NCBI GenBank assembly: GCA_905233515.1
Contig: CAJOEQ010000018.1
Span: 1 to 15,764, forward strand
Length of the DNA stretch: 15,764 nucleotides
DNA from: an uncultured Synergistales bacterium
Lineage (GTDB): Bacteria > Synergistota > Synergistia > Synergistales > Aminobacteriaceae
Direction of reading: 5' to 3'
Shown piece after piece: positions 7,383 through 15,308 of this stretch. The notes under the pieces are model-generated. The model saw only the letters and a program-made list of their open reading frames with translations. It made no database searches and was not told the DNA's origin. The position numbers and the translations under genes were made by a program. Numbering within the stretch: position 1 is the stretch's first letter; the number at the start of each line of letters is the position of its first letter.

Positions 7383-8331
7383 ATGCCGTTCTCTGTGAAA
7401 GTCCTTTCATGTTGCAAATTGCCCAGTCAGTATTAACTCTAGTTACAACACTTCCGCAATATTCACATTGTGCAGAAGCATTTAACTTTAAAGGCGCGCC
7501 GCAATGTGGGCATCTTTCAGAATGAGTCTCATCTTTTTGCGCACTCGTAATTACTCCTGATTTTCGCGATAATTCAATTTCATATTCCATAAATTTTTCG
7601 CGATTCTTATCGCCTGATAATAATTCGCCCGTCCTGTCGTCAAGAACATACGAAACTATACGCGATGACAAGCCTAAAACTATATAATCCATCCCGTTAG
7701 ATTGCCGCCATCCTTTGAGATTTACACCTAAGACCGCAATATTTTCCGTGTAATCAGTCTTATTTGAAAGTCTGAACGCGTTTAATTGTCTGTCCATTTG
7801 CGAGAAAAATTCATCTGTCATATATGGCCGTAATGGGCTTATATTTTTAGCGTGCCAAGTGTCCTGCATTTGTACGTATAAATTTGACATTAAAGTTTTT
7901 ATTGCTGACTCGTCAAAATTCGGATCAAGTTTTAAATATTCGCTAATTGGCCGCAAATTCATAGCCGGTGCTACGTTAATAGGAATGACTCGCCGAGCTT
8001 CTTTCTTTGCATTTCTGCTCTTGATTATCATATAAATAATAAATATTAATACAAGCAAGCCGACAATCGCAGAAATATTATCATCGTCATCAAGAACAGC
8101 TCCCGTTGTTACGCCTCCTACAAATGAGCTGAAATTAAAATCTGATCCGCCCCCTGATCTTGACGAACTCGAACTATAAGAGCCGCCCCCGCCGCTTGAA
8201 CTCGATGAGCTGCCACCGCCCCCGCCGCCGTAATCAGAATTTCCGGAAAAACTCCCGAAATCAGGCCAAGCACTTCCAGCAAATAAAATCAGTGCAATTA
8301 TTAATAAACTTGTCAAAAATTTTTGCCGCAT
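7381..8331 (-). CDS. Membrane-anchored Tim44-like protein with C-terminal zinc ribbon
   Basis: 316 aa. Residues 1-21 form a signal peptide or first membrane segment. They are followed by a strongly Gly/Ser-rich linker at about 35-63 (runs of six G and of five and six S), an acidic DDDD at 81-84, and one transmembrane helix at 87-104 with positively charged KSRNAKK after it. Residues about 130-262 look like the Tim44/MBA1-type domain (EYLKLDPNFDESAI, then LYVQMQDTWHAKN, LRPYMTDEFFSQM and a beta-rich part). A rubredoxin-like ribbon CPHC...CEYC (C274, C277, C289, C292) lies near the end. Bacterial proteins of this layout are widespread and mostly uncharacterised. GGAGGG lies 12 nt before the ATG. 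It is a single gene facing groEL, unrelated by operon to its neighbours. The topology places the Tim44-like domain and ribbon in the cytoplasm if the signal peptide is cleaved; this is inference. Confidence 0.82.
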   Translation of the reverse strand: MRQKFLTSLLIIALILFAGSAWPDFGSFSGNSDYGGGGGGSSSSSSGGGGSYSSSSSRSGGGSDFNFSSFVGGVTTGAVLDDDDNISAIVGLLVLIFIIYMIIKSRNAKKEARRVIPINVAPAMNLRPISEYLKLDPNFDESAIKTLMSNLYVQMQDTWHAKNISPLRPYMTDEFFSQMDRQLNAFRLSNKTDYTENIAVLGVNLKGWRQSNGMDYIVLGLSSRIVSYVLDDRTGELLSGDKNREKFMEYEIELSRKSGVITSAQKDETHSERCPHCGAPLKLNASAQCEYCGSVVTRVNTDWAICNMKGLSQRTA

Positions 8332-8651
8332 AATTAAATAAGTCCCTCCATAAAAATTTATAAATATTATGTGTGAGAGTGAGAATCAAAGCAAGCATTA
8401 TTTAAAATATTATTTGCAGAAATCGTGATTATTTTTTTGTCATGATAAGAAAAATTTTTTATCTGTAAGTGCTTTATATCAGCGCGATTAGATTAACTTT
8501 TTGTATTAGTAAATGTATTAGTAAAATCAGCGTCTTTCTCTCGTTTTGACTCGTGTGATAATTTATAAAAATTTTTCCCTGAATTCATATTATATATCGC
8601 AATAAGTGTATAATTACAAGCAAGTTTTATCGAGAGGAAATTTTTTAAATC
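8332..8651. other. Divergent intergenic region between the Tim44-like gene and nadE
   Basis: 320 bp of AT-rich DNA that must hold promoters for both directions. A TATAAT at 8609-8614 is a plausible -10 for nadE, with a start near 8621, but has no good -35. A perfect 12-bp tandem duplication (8502-8525) lies in the middle. No credible ORF or RNA was found. Confidence 0.45.
8502..8525 (+). repeat. Tandem 12-bp duplication
   Basis: TGTATTAGTAAA occurs twice back to back with no mismatch (8502-8513 and 8514-8525). It may be replication slippage or a pair of regulator sites; nothing in the sequence decides. Confidence 0.7.
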
Positions 8652-9365
8652 GTGCAAAATATAATAACTCAATGTGAAAAATGGCTCTGTCAACAAGTCA
8701 GTAATGCAGGAGCTAAGGGAATAATTTTAGGGCTTTCAGGGGGAATTGACTCGTCTGTTCTCGCTGCTCTTGGCCGTGAAGCTCTAGGGAAGTCCGGAGT
8801 TTTCGGCGTTATTATGCCCTGTTACAGCATTGACGATGACGAAGCCGACGCAAGATTATTAGCTGAAAAATTAGATATTTCCTTCAAGCGCGTTGATTTA
8901 TCGGGAGTCTTTGACTCGATTCTTGACTCTCTCAATGAAGAAATTACGCAGCTAGCTAAATCTAATCTCAAAGCACGCCTAAGAATGACTACACTTTACG
9001 CGTTAGGTCAGACAAAAAATTTACTTGTTTGCGGAACTAGCAATAAATCAGAATTCGAGACGGGATATTTTACGAAATACGGCGACTCGGGCGTTGATTT
9101 AATGCCGCTCGCAAATTTTCTAAAGCGTGATATAAGAAAACTTGCTAAAATTTTAAACGTTCCCGAAAAAATTATTAACAAGGCTCCCAGCGCAGGACTC
9201 TATCAGGGTCAAACGGATGAAAGCGATATGGGATTTACTTATGAGATTTTAGACGAGTATTTAGCAACCGGAAATATCAGCGATTCTAAAGCACGTGAAA
9301 GAATCGACGTAATGAGAAGACGCAGCGAACATAAACGCCAGCCGATTCCAATTTTTAAATTTTAG
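8652..9365 (+). CDS. nadE: NH3-dependent NAD+ synthetase
   Basis: 237 aa, matching the short ammonia-using class with no N-terminal glutaminase domain. It adenylates deamido-NAD with ATP and replaces the AMP by ammonia, the last step of NAD synthesis in the cytoplasm. The PP-loop is intact (LSGGIDSS, 28-35). Also visible are KARLRMTTLYALG, the CGTSNKSEFETGYFTKYGDSGVDLMP block that contacts deamido-NAD, and KAPSAGLYQGQTDE. The start is GTG at 8652; GAGAGG lies about 14 nt upstream, a little far, but no later start leaves the N-terminal helix intact. It is the first gene of the seven-gene plus-strand operon, with yebC 15 nt downstream. Confidence 0.96.
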   Translation: MQNIITQCEKWLCQQVSNAGAKGIILGLSGGIDSSVLAALGREALGKSGVFGVIMPCYSIDDDEADARLLAEKLDISFKRVDLSGVFDSILDSLNEEITQLAKSNLKARLRMTTLYALGQTKNLLVCGTSNKSEFETGYFTKYGDSGVDLMPLANFLKRDIRKLAKILNVPEKIINKAPSAGLYQGQTDESDMGFTYEILDEYLATGNISDSKARERIDVMRRRSEHKRQPIPIFKF

Positions 9366-9380
9366 TAGGAGTGATTCAAC

Positions 9381-10136
9381 TTGTCAGGACATTCAAAATG
9401 GGCAAATATTAAGCACCGTAAAGCAGCACAGGACGCAAAACGCGGGAATTTATTTCAGAAATTAGTACGAGCTATTATCATCGCAGCTAAAGACGGCGGC
9501 GGAGATCCTGCTATGAACATGAGACTCAAGACTGCAATCGAACGAGCTAAGGCCGTCAGTGTTCCTAATGATAATATTACTCGCGCAATCAAACGAGGCA
9601 CGGGAGAACTCGGCGACATTACATATGACGAACTCACTTATGAGGCTTATGGGCCTTCAGGAATTGCCGTACTTGTAAACGTCATGACTGATAATAGAAA
9701 TCGCACGACTCCTGAAATTCGCGCGTTATTAGCACGTAACGGGGGACAAATGGGCGAGTCCGGCTCTGTTGCTTGGATGTTTGACCGTAAGGGAGTTATT
9801 GAAGTCAAAGGTGAAGGACTCGACGAAGATGCTTTAATGACTGTAGGACTTGATTCCGGCATGTCGGACATGGAAGCAAGCGAAGAGGGATTTACGCTTT
9901 ATTGTGAGCCTGCTGATTTGGACGGACTGCAAAAAGCTCTCGAGGCAAATAAATACGTCGTTGACAGCGCAGAAGTCTCAATGATTGCAAAAACTCCCGT
10001 TGAGATTTCAGACCCTGAGGCAGCAAGAAAAGTTTTGCGGCTCGTTGACGCTTTAGAAGAACATGACGATGTGCAGAATGTTTATTCAAATTTTGATATT
10101 CCTGACGAGATAGCATCACAAATAGAGGAAGATTAA
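9381..10136 (+). CDS. yebC: YebC/TACO1-family protein (PF01709)
   Basis: 251 aa, the family length. It begins MSGHSKWANIKHRKAAQD, the near-invariant YebC N-terminus, here initiated by TTG with GGAG 9 nt upstream. Further signatures are PNDNITRAIKRGTGE, TYEAYGPSGIAVLV and TDNRNRT. Known for the family: described as a transcriptional regulator, and more recently as a factor that relieves ribosome stalling at proline-rich stretches; both are literature knowledge, not visible here. Genes of this family commonly sit directly before ruvC, as here (3-nt gap). Confidence 0.97.
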   Translation: MSGHSKWANIKHRKAAQDAKRGNLFQKLVRAIIIAAKDGGGDPAMNMRLKTAIERAKAVSVPNDNITRAIKRGTGELGDITYDELTYEAYGPSGIAVLVNVMTDNRNRTTPEIRALLARNGGQMGESGSVAWMFDRKGVIEVKGEGLDEDALMTVGLDSGMSDMEASEEGFTLYCEPADLDGLQKALEANKYVVDSAEVSMIAKTPVEISDPEAARKVLRLVDALEEHDDVQNVYSNFDIPDEIASQIEED

Positions 10137-10139
10137 TTT

Positions 10140-10619
10140 TTGCGTGTTTGTCTAGGAATAGATCCGGGTTTAGCTCGTGTAGGCTATGGAGCTGTGAGTC
10201 AATCAGGTGCAAATTTGCGGGCATTGAATTACGGCTGTATAGAAACGAGTCCCGATATGATATTTAGTGATAGGCTCCTGAAAATTTATGACTCACTTCA
10301 GGAGCAAATTAATTTGTCAAAACCTGATTTTCTTTCTGTTGAGAGATTATTTTTCGGGCGTAACACTACAACGGCTGAATTTGTATATCAAGCTCGCGGA
10401 GTCGTTATCTTGTTAGCTGCACAAAATAATTTACACGTTATTGAGCCTAAACCGAATCAAATAAAATTGACTCTCTGCGGGACTGGTACAGCCGAAAAAA
10501 TGCAAGTTCAAAAAATGATACAACGATTCTTAGCTCTTGACGAGATTCCTAAACCTGACGACACAGCCGACGCACTCGCAGCAGCAATTACAGGCCTCAC
10601 AATGGAGAAATTTTCATGA
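10140..10619 (+). CDS. ruvC: Holliday-junction endonuclease RuvC
   Basis: 159 aa, normal length. It starts with TTG at 10140, with AGAGGA 10 nt before it inside the end of yebC. The RNase-H-like fold carries the four catalytic acidic residues: Asp8 (LGIDPGLARVGYG), Glu68 (LSVERLFFG), Asp141 and Asp144 (KPDDTADALAAAI). It cuts Holliday junctions symmetrically after RuvAB branch migration. Its stop overlaps the ruvA start as ATGA. Confidence 0.97.
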   Translation: MRVCLGIDPGLARVGYGAVSQSGANLRALNYGCIETSPDMIFSDRLLKIYDSLQEQINLSKPDFLSVERLFFGRNTTTAEFVYQARGVVILLAAQNNLHVIEPKPNQIKLTLCGTGTAEKMQVQKMIQRFLALDEIPKPDDTADALAAAITGLTMEKFS

Positions 10620-11227
10620 TTCGTTCACTTTCTGGGCAAATCTTAGATATTCTTGATAATTTATTAATTCTTGACGTAAACGGAATAGGATTCGAGATTC
10701 TTTGCTCGCGTTCAGTCCTGAATAATTGCAAGATAGGCGAAAAAATACGCGTTATAACTTCTCTGCAAATTTCTGAATCAGGTGCAGTGATTTACGGGTT
10801 TAATTCCGAACGTGAACGGGAATTTTTTATTAGACTAACAAGCGTTAAAGGAGTCGGCGGCAAAACTGGAATAGCGATTTTATCTGAATTATCACTTGAT
10901 GAGGTTGTTCGTGCTGTATCTTCAGCAGATTTAAACGCTTTCACCCGTGTATCAGGAATCGGCAAAAAAATGGCCGAGCGTCTTTGCTTTGAGTTAAAGA
11001 ATATTGCGGCGTTGAAAATTATCGGCGGCGAGTCAGAGCAAAAAATTTCAGGCAGTGAGAAAATTTCACATGCTGACTCAGTGATTGACGCTTTATTATC
11101 GCTGGGATTCTCACGTTCAGACGCGGGAGGAGTCATTAATCTTTTAAGAGCTGCTCACGGTGAAGATTTTAACTCATTAAGTGAAGAGGATTTATTGAGA
11201 CTCGCATTAAGGGAGCTTCATAGATAA
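10616..11227 (+). CDS. ruvA: Holliday-junction branch-migration protein RuvA
   Basis: 203 aa with the three RuvA domains: the N-terminal OB fold (1-64, ending [14 protein letters not shown]), two helix-hairpin-helix motifs ([16 protein letters not shown] near 74-89 and [15 protein letters not shown] near 109-123), and the C-terminal RuvB-binding three-helix domain ([17 protein letters not shown] from about 150), joined by a flexible linker. The tetramer grips the four-way junction and recruits RuvB. Translation is coupled at both ends: ATGA with ruvC and TAATG with ruvB. Confidence 0.97.
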   Translation: MIRSLSGQILDILDNLLILDVNGIGFEILCSRSVLNNCKIGEKIRVITSLQISESGAVIYGFNSEREREFFIRLTSVKGVGGKTGIAILSELSLDEVVRAVSSADLNAFTRVSGIGKKMAERLCFELKNIAALKIIGGESEQKISGSEKISHADSVIDALLSLGFSRSDAGGVINLLRAAHGEDFNSLSEEDLLRLALRELHR

Positions 11228-12243
11228 TGCCTGACAGAATATTTGACACGCCCCGAACTCCTGAAGATTTAACGATAAGACCGAAATATTTAGCTGATTT
11301 CATAGGTCAAGAAAAATTACGCGAAAAGTTGCAAATCTATATTTCAGCGGCAAAGGGACGCAATGAGCCTTTAGATCACATTTTATTTTATGGGCCGCCT
11401 GGACTTGGCAAAACTACTTTAGCGGGGATAATTGCTCAGGAAATGGGCGGACAATTACGAACTACAACAGGGCCGGCACTTGAACGAGCGGGGGACTTGG
11501 CCGCAATTGTCTCAAATATTGAGCGCAACGACGTATTATTTATTGACGAGATTCACCGAATGCCCGCACAGGTTGAAGAAATTTTATATCCTGCTATGGA
11601 AGATTTCACGCTGCATATTGTCGTAGGGAAAGGGCCCATGGCTCGAACTATTGCGCTGAATTTGCCTAAATTCACACTCTGCGGCGCAACTACAAGACTC
11701 GGACTCTTGACTTCTCCATTAAGAGCAAGATTCGGCATTGTCGAACAGTTAGCACTATATAATGATAATGAATTGACTCAAATAATTTTGCGGGCTGCTG
11801 ATGTCTTGAGCGTGAAAATTTCTCAGGAGGCAGGACTCGAAATTGCTAAACGTTCACGGGGGACTCCGAGAATCGCTTTAAGATTATTGCGGCGAGTTCG
11901 TGATGTTGCAAGCGTCTTGACGGGTGCAGGGACTGAAATAGGCGAAAATATCGCAGTTAGAGCCATGAATATGCTTGACGTTGACTCACAAGGACTCGAC
12001 GAGGGAGACCGGCGAATTTTGCGCACTATAATAGATTTATTCAACGGCGGACCGGTGGGACTGGGAACTTTAGCGGCGGCAATTAATGAAGACTCGCAGA
12101 CTATAGAAGATATTTACGAGCCTTATTTAATTCAAAAAGGTTTACTCGAACGAACACCGAGAGGCCGTAAAGCTACTCAGAACGCATATTTATATCTTGG
12201 CCGGGAATTTTTGCCGAGAAATGACGATTTATTATTATTTTGA
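11227..12243 (+). CDS. ruvB: Holliday-junction helicase motor RuvB
   Basis: 338 aa AAA+ ATPase. Visible are the N-terminal [18 protein letters not shown], Walker [10 protein letters not shown] (56-64), Walker [11 protein letters not shown] (103-112), sensor 1 GATTRLGLL, the SPLRARFG arginine-finger region and the C-terminal winged-helix DNA-binding part ([20 protein letters not shown]). Hexamers of RuvB pull DNA through the RuvA-bound junction. The ATG shares one base with the ruvA stop. No residue appears to be missing. Confidence 0.98.
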   Translation: MPDRIFDTPRTPEDLTIRPKYLADFIGQEKLREKLQIYISAAKGRNEPLDHILFYGPPGLGKTTLAGIIAQEMGGQLRTTTGPALERAGDLAAIVSNIERNDVLFIDEIHRMPAQVEEILYPAMEDFTLHIVVGKGPMARTIALNLPKFTLCGATTRLGLLTSPLRARFGIVEQLALYNDNELTQIILRAADVLSVKISQEAGLEIAKRSRGTPRIALRLLRRVRDVASVLTGAGTEIGENIAVRAMNMLDVDSQGLDEGDRRILRTIIDLFNGGPVGLGTLAAAINEDSQTIEDIYEPYLIQKGLLERTPRGRKATQNAYLYLGREFLPRNDDLLLF

Positions 12244-12263
12244 CGGGAGATGATTTATTTTCC

Positions 12264-13658
12264 ATGAGCGTATATTTTAAGAGAATTATAATTTTTTTTG
12301 CCCTGATAATTGCTTTTAACGCAAATGAATCTCAGGCGCGCGATATTTACGTAAAACTTTCAGGCGCAAAAAGTTTTAATATCGGAGTAACTGACGGGAA
12401 TTTAATGATGACTGACTCATCAGGGCGAGTCTCAAATCTAAGCAATTCCGCAAATATTTCTGTCAACGGTGCAAATGTCTCAGTCGGTAGTTTTTCATTC
12501 CCCTTACCAGTGAGAATAACAGGGGCCGGCTTTCTTAAATTCAACGGCAAAACTTATCGCGGGGCATTTCTCATAACTCAACGGGCGGGCTTGCTTAACG
12601 TCTTAGATCTCGAACAATATTTATATGGAGTTCTCCCTGCTGAAGTCGGAGCTAATTGGCACATGGAAGCACTAAGGACTCAAGCAATCAGCGCACGAAC
12701 TTACGCACTTAAACAAAGCATGAATCGAGCTGATAAAGGCTATGACGTTGTAGACTCTGACTCTGATCAAGTCTATAAAGGCGCGGGAATTGAGACGGCA
12801 AAAACTAATCAGGCAGTAAACAGCACAGCGGGATTAATTCTTGCTTATGGTAACGAGATGGCAACAACTTATTTTCACTCAGACAGCGGCGGACATACTG
12901 CGGACGTTGCAGACGTATGGGGACAAACTGACAAGCCCTATTTATGCGGAGTGCCTGAAGTCGTAAATTATAAATCTCCTGTATCATCATGGAACGCAAG
13001 AGTCCCCGTCTCAAAGATTCAAGCTGCTATCACAAAAGTTACAGGCGCAAATATCGGCAAAATTTCAGAGATTCAAGTTTCTGACGTTGACAAGGGCGGG
13101 CGGGCTATCATGATGACATTTATAGGCAGTAAAGGCAGCAAAACAATTAGAGCCTCACAATTTAGACTCGCAGTAGATCCACGAACTATAAAAAGTACAA
13201 TGTTCACGCCCTCAGGAGGTTCATTTAACGTAAATAACACGACTACACCGAGCGGGCTTGTTACAACGCAAAAAAATCAACCTGCAGCAAGTAATTTAAA
13301 TTTCAACGAAGAGCAGTCAATCGCGAAAATGACAGCCGACGGAGTTTTTACGACTACAGAATTAATTGACATGTTAGCGAATCCATCTAAACAGAAAGAT
13401 TATTATCAAATCGGACTTGGCCGAACTTCACGCAGTAAACCAGCAAATAATAATACACCTGCACCGGCTCAAAAAATGAACAAATACGGCTATTCAATCG
13501 AAAGACGCGGCGACGAGTTTATTTTTTACGGTCGAGGCTGGGGACATGGAGTCGGGCTCTGTCAATGGGGAGCTATGGCAATGGCTGAAAAAGGTTACAA
13601 GGCCGAGCAAATTTTATCGCACTATTACCCGGGAACTGACATCAGGAAAATTCGATGA
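12264..13658 (+). CDS. Exported SpoIID/LytB-domain protein with internal insertion
   Basis: 464 aa from ATG 12264. The frame also opens with TTG at 12240, but that lacks a Shine-Dalgarno and would put eight polar residues before the signal peptide (FKRIIIFFALIIAFNANESQA, about 5-25). The SpoIID domain (PF08486) is clear: EQYLYGVLPAEVGANW (117-132; Glu127 aligns with the catalytic Glu of sporulation SpoIID), EALRTQAISARTYAL (135-149) and YFHSDSGGHTADVADVWG (203-220). The C-terminal GRGWGHGVGLCQWGAMAMA (423-441) closes the fold. Between them, residues about 316-408 are an Asn/Thr/Ser/Pro-rich insertion. SpoIID-type proteins cleave denuded peptidoglycan glycan strands; outside spore formers the role is cell-wall remodelling. 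queA overlaps its stop as ATGA. Confidence 0.9.
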   Translation: MSVYFKRIIIFFALIIAFNANESQARDIYVKLSGAKSFNIGVTDGNLMMTDSSGRVSNLSNSANISVNGANVSVGSFSFPLPVRITGAGFLKFNGKTYRGAFLITQRAGLLNVLDLEQYLYGVLPAEVGANWHMEALRTQAISARTYALKQSMNRADKGYDVVDSDSDQVYKGAGIETAKTNQAVNSTAGLILAYGNEMATTYFHSDSGGHTADVADVWGQTDKPYLCGVPEVVNYKSPVSSWNARVPVSKIQAAITKVTGANIGKISEIQVSDVDKGGRAIMMTFIGSKGSKTIRASQFRLAVDPRTIKSTMFTPSGGSFNVNNTTTPSGLVTTQKNQPAASNLNFNEEQSIAKMTADGVFTTTELIDMLANPSKQKDYYQIGLGRTSRSKPANNNTPAPAQKMNKYGYSIERRGDEFIFYGRGWGHGVGLCQWGAMAMAEKGYKAEQILSHYYPGTDIRKIR

Positions 13659-14746
13659 GTGATTTATATAATTTAAGCTCGTATAATTATGAATTACCGC
13701 CTGAAAGAATCGCGCAATTTCCTGCGAGTCCCCGTGATTCGTCGAGATTGCTTATATGGGACGTGCAGAAAAATTTTATTGACACAAATAATTACTTCAG
13801 GGACATTATAAATTATTTGACTCCCAGTGATTTATTAATTCTCAATGATACGCGCGTGATTCCTGCGAGGTTGAATGCTTTTAGAGAATCGGGCGGCAAA
13901 TGTGAAATATTATTACTCAAAAATTTAGATTCAGATTTTATCACGTGGGAGGCTCTTGTTAAGCCAGCTAGAAAACTTCACGAGGGATCTTGCGTGAAAA
14001 TAAATGATACAAGAATTAATATAATATCAGACAAGCCAGAAGGAATTAGAATCATAAAATTTGATTTTGACTCGCGCGAAAAAGTTATGAAATTTCTTGA
14101 CGAGTCCGGGAGAATGCCTTTACCACCTTATATAAAGAATGACTCAGAGTCAAATATGCGCGAATCTTATCAGACAGTTTTTGCGAAAAATGACGGTTCA
14201 GCAGCAGCACCTACAGCAAGTTTACATTTTACGCCTGAATTACTCAAGAAAATTCAAGATAAAGGCGTAAAAATTGCATATGTAACTCTTCACGTAGGAC
14301 TCGGGACATTCAGGCCGGTTAAGACTCAAGATATAAGAGATCATAATATTCACTCTGAACACTGCGAAATACCGGGGGAAACCGCGCAGCTTATCAACGA
14401 GTATAAATCTAAAGGCGGGCGAATAATTGCATGTGGTACAACAGCAGCGAGGACTCTTGAATCATTTGCAAATGATAAAAATTTTATTAATTCCGGAATT
14501 CTTGAGACGAAATTATTTATTTATCCGGGCTATAAATTTAAGATAGTTGACGGCTTAATCACAAATTTTCACCTGCCCGAAAGTTCGTTAATAATGCTTG
14601 TATCGTCATTTGCTGCAAATCGGGCAGGAGCTTTTACACCTGAAGAGAACGGGAAAATTTTATCGCGCTTGATCTCAATTTATGAACTCGCTATTAAAGA
14701 TAACTGGCGATTTTTCTCCTTCGGTGATGCAATGTTTATTATTTGA
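13655..14746 (+). CDS. queA: tRNA preQ1(34) S-adenosylmethionine ribosyltransferase-isomerase QueA
   Basis: 363 aa, slightly longer than the usual 340-356. It transfers and isomerises the ribose of SAM onto preQ1 at the tRNA wobble base, giving epoxyqueuosine. Recognisable blocks are LPPERIAQFPASPRDSSRLL near the N-terminus, LLILNDTRVIPARL at about 60-73, GSAAAPTASLHFTPELL, HVGLGTFRPV, GTTAARTLES and the C-terminal TNFHLPESSLIMLVSSFA. It is the last gene of the plus-strand operon. No terminator hairpin follows; its end instead overlaps the convergent minus-strand gene by 8 bp. Confidence 0.97.
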   Translation: MSDLYNLSSYNYELPPERIAQFPASPRDSSRLLIWDVQKNFIDTNNYFRDIINYLTPSDLLILNDTRVIPARLNAFRESGGKCEILLLKNLDSDFITWEALVKPARKLHEGSCVKINDTRINIISDKPEGIRIIKFDFDSREKVMKFLDESGRMPLPPYIKNDSESNMRESYQTVFAKNDGSAAAPTASLHFTPELLKKIQDKGVKIAYVTLHVGLGTFRPVKTQDIRDHNIHSEHCEIPGETAQLINEYKSKGGRIIACGTTAARTLESFANDKNFINSGILETKLFIYPGYKFKIVDGLITNFHLPESSLIMLVSSFAANRAGAFTPEENGKILSRLISIYELAIKDNWRFFSFGDAMFII

Positions 14747-15053
14747 ATTTCTCGCGTCTCTGTGCATTCTCAAGAGCGATTTTTGCCATTAATTCGCGCT
14801 GTTCGTCCCGGTCTTCCTGATATTGCTGCTCGATTGCCTTTTTACGAGCCTGAATTTGTCTTAACTCCGCAGATTTCTTCATCATGTCATTATGAGAGTC
14901 CCACGCCTTAAGAGTCGATTTATCCATGCTTGAACGAGCAGCGTTCACAAGTTCTATTGCTTCAGATTTAGACTCAGGTAATTTTTTCTCGCGTTTTTCT
15001 GGTAATTCGTCCCATATGCTGCCGAATTTATATTTATTGCTGTCAATTTTCAT
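14739..15053 (-). CDS. Unknown small charged coiled-coil protein
   Basis: 104 aa, not recognised. The N-terminal half holds a short motif-like start (KYKFGSIWDELPEKREKKLPE) and the second half (about 55-104) is a continuous, highly charged helix rich in K, E, R and Q (ELRQIQARKKAIEQQYQEDRD), probably a coiled coil. No signal peptide, membrane helix or cysteine. It is likely real because its ATG overlaps the stop of the TSCPD gene as ATGA and the codon style matches its neighbours. It ends in two consecutive TAA codons, inside the last codons of convergent queA. Position in a tRNA-modification operon hints at nothing definite. Confidence 0.75.
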   Translation of the reverse strand: MKIDSNKYKFGSIWDELPEKREKKLPESKSEAIELVNAARSSMDKSTLKAWDSHNDMMKKSAELRQIQARKKAIEQQYQEDRDEQRELMAKIALENAQRREKFK

Positions 15054-15307
15054 GACGATAAAGCCCCCTCGATTGCTATAGCTAATTGATCAGCGCATGA
15101 AGTCCCCCGATTTCCGCAAAGATTCCCCCGTAAAATTTTCGCAGTTTTCGCAGCGTCCGCACCCTCTAAGAGTCTTGATATTGCCTTCAGATTGCCCGGG
15201 CAGCCTCCTATAAAGTTAAGCCCGTGAATTTTATTATCATCATCAAGATCAAAGATTATATAACGCGAACACACACCATTAGGCGTAAAATCAACATGTT
15301 TACTCAT
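15050..15307 (-). CDS. TSCPD-domain protein (TIGR03905-like)
   Basis: 85 aa. It matches the small stand-alone TSCPD family: GVCSRYIIFDLDDDNKIHG at 11-29, NFIGGCPGNLKAISRLLEG at 31-49 and LCGNRGTSCADQLAIAIEGAL at 63-83. Four conserved cysteines (C13, C36, C64, C71) suggest a metal site like the zinc-binding C-terminal region of class II ribonucleotide reductases, where this domain also occurs. The signature TSCPD reads TSCAD here. It starts 2 nt after the dus stop, with GGGGGAG as ribosome site. The biochemical role of the stand-alone proteins is not known to me. Confidence 0.9.
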   Translation of the reverse strand: MSKHVDFTPNGVCSRYIIFDLDDDNKIHGLNFIGGCPGNLKAISRLLEGADAAKTAKILRGNLCGNRGTSCADQLAIAIEGALSS

Positions 15308-15308
15308 T

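Noticed and set aside
8493..8696. Minus-strand ORF of 67 codons over the nadE promoter
   Set aside because: It overlaps the nadE 5' end and the tandem duplication and has no recognisable protein features.
9892..10224. Minus-strand ORF of 110 codons opposite yebC/ruvC
   Set aside because: It lies entirely within two well-conserved genes on the other strand.
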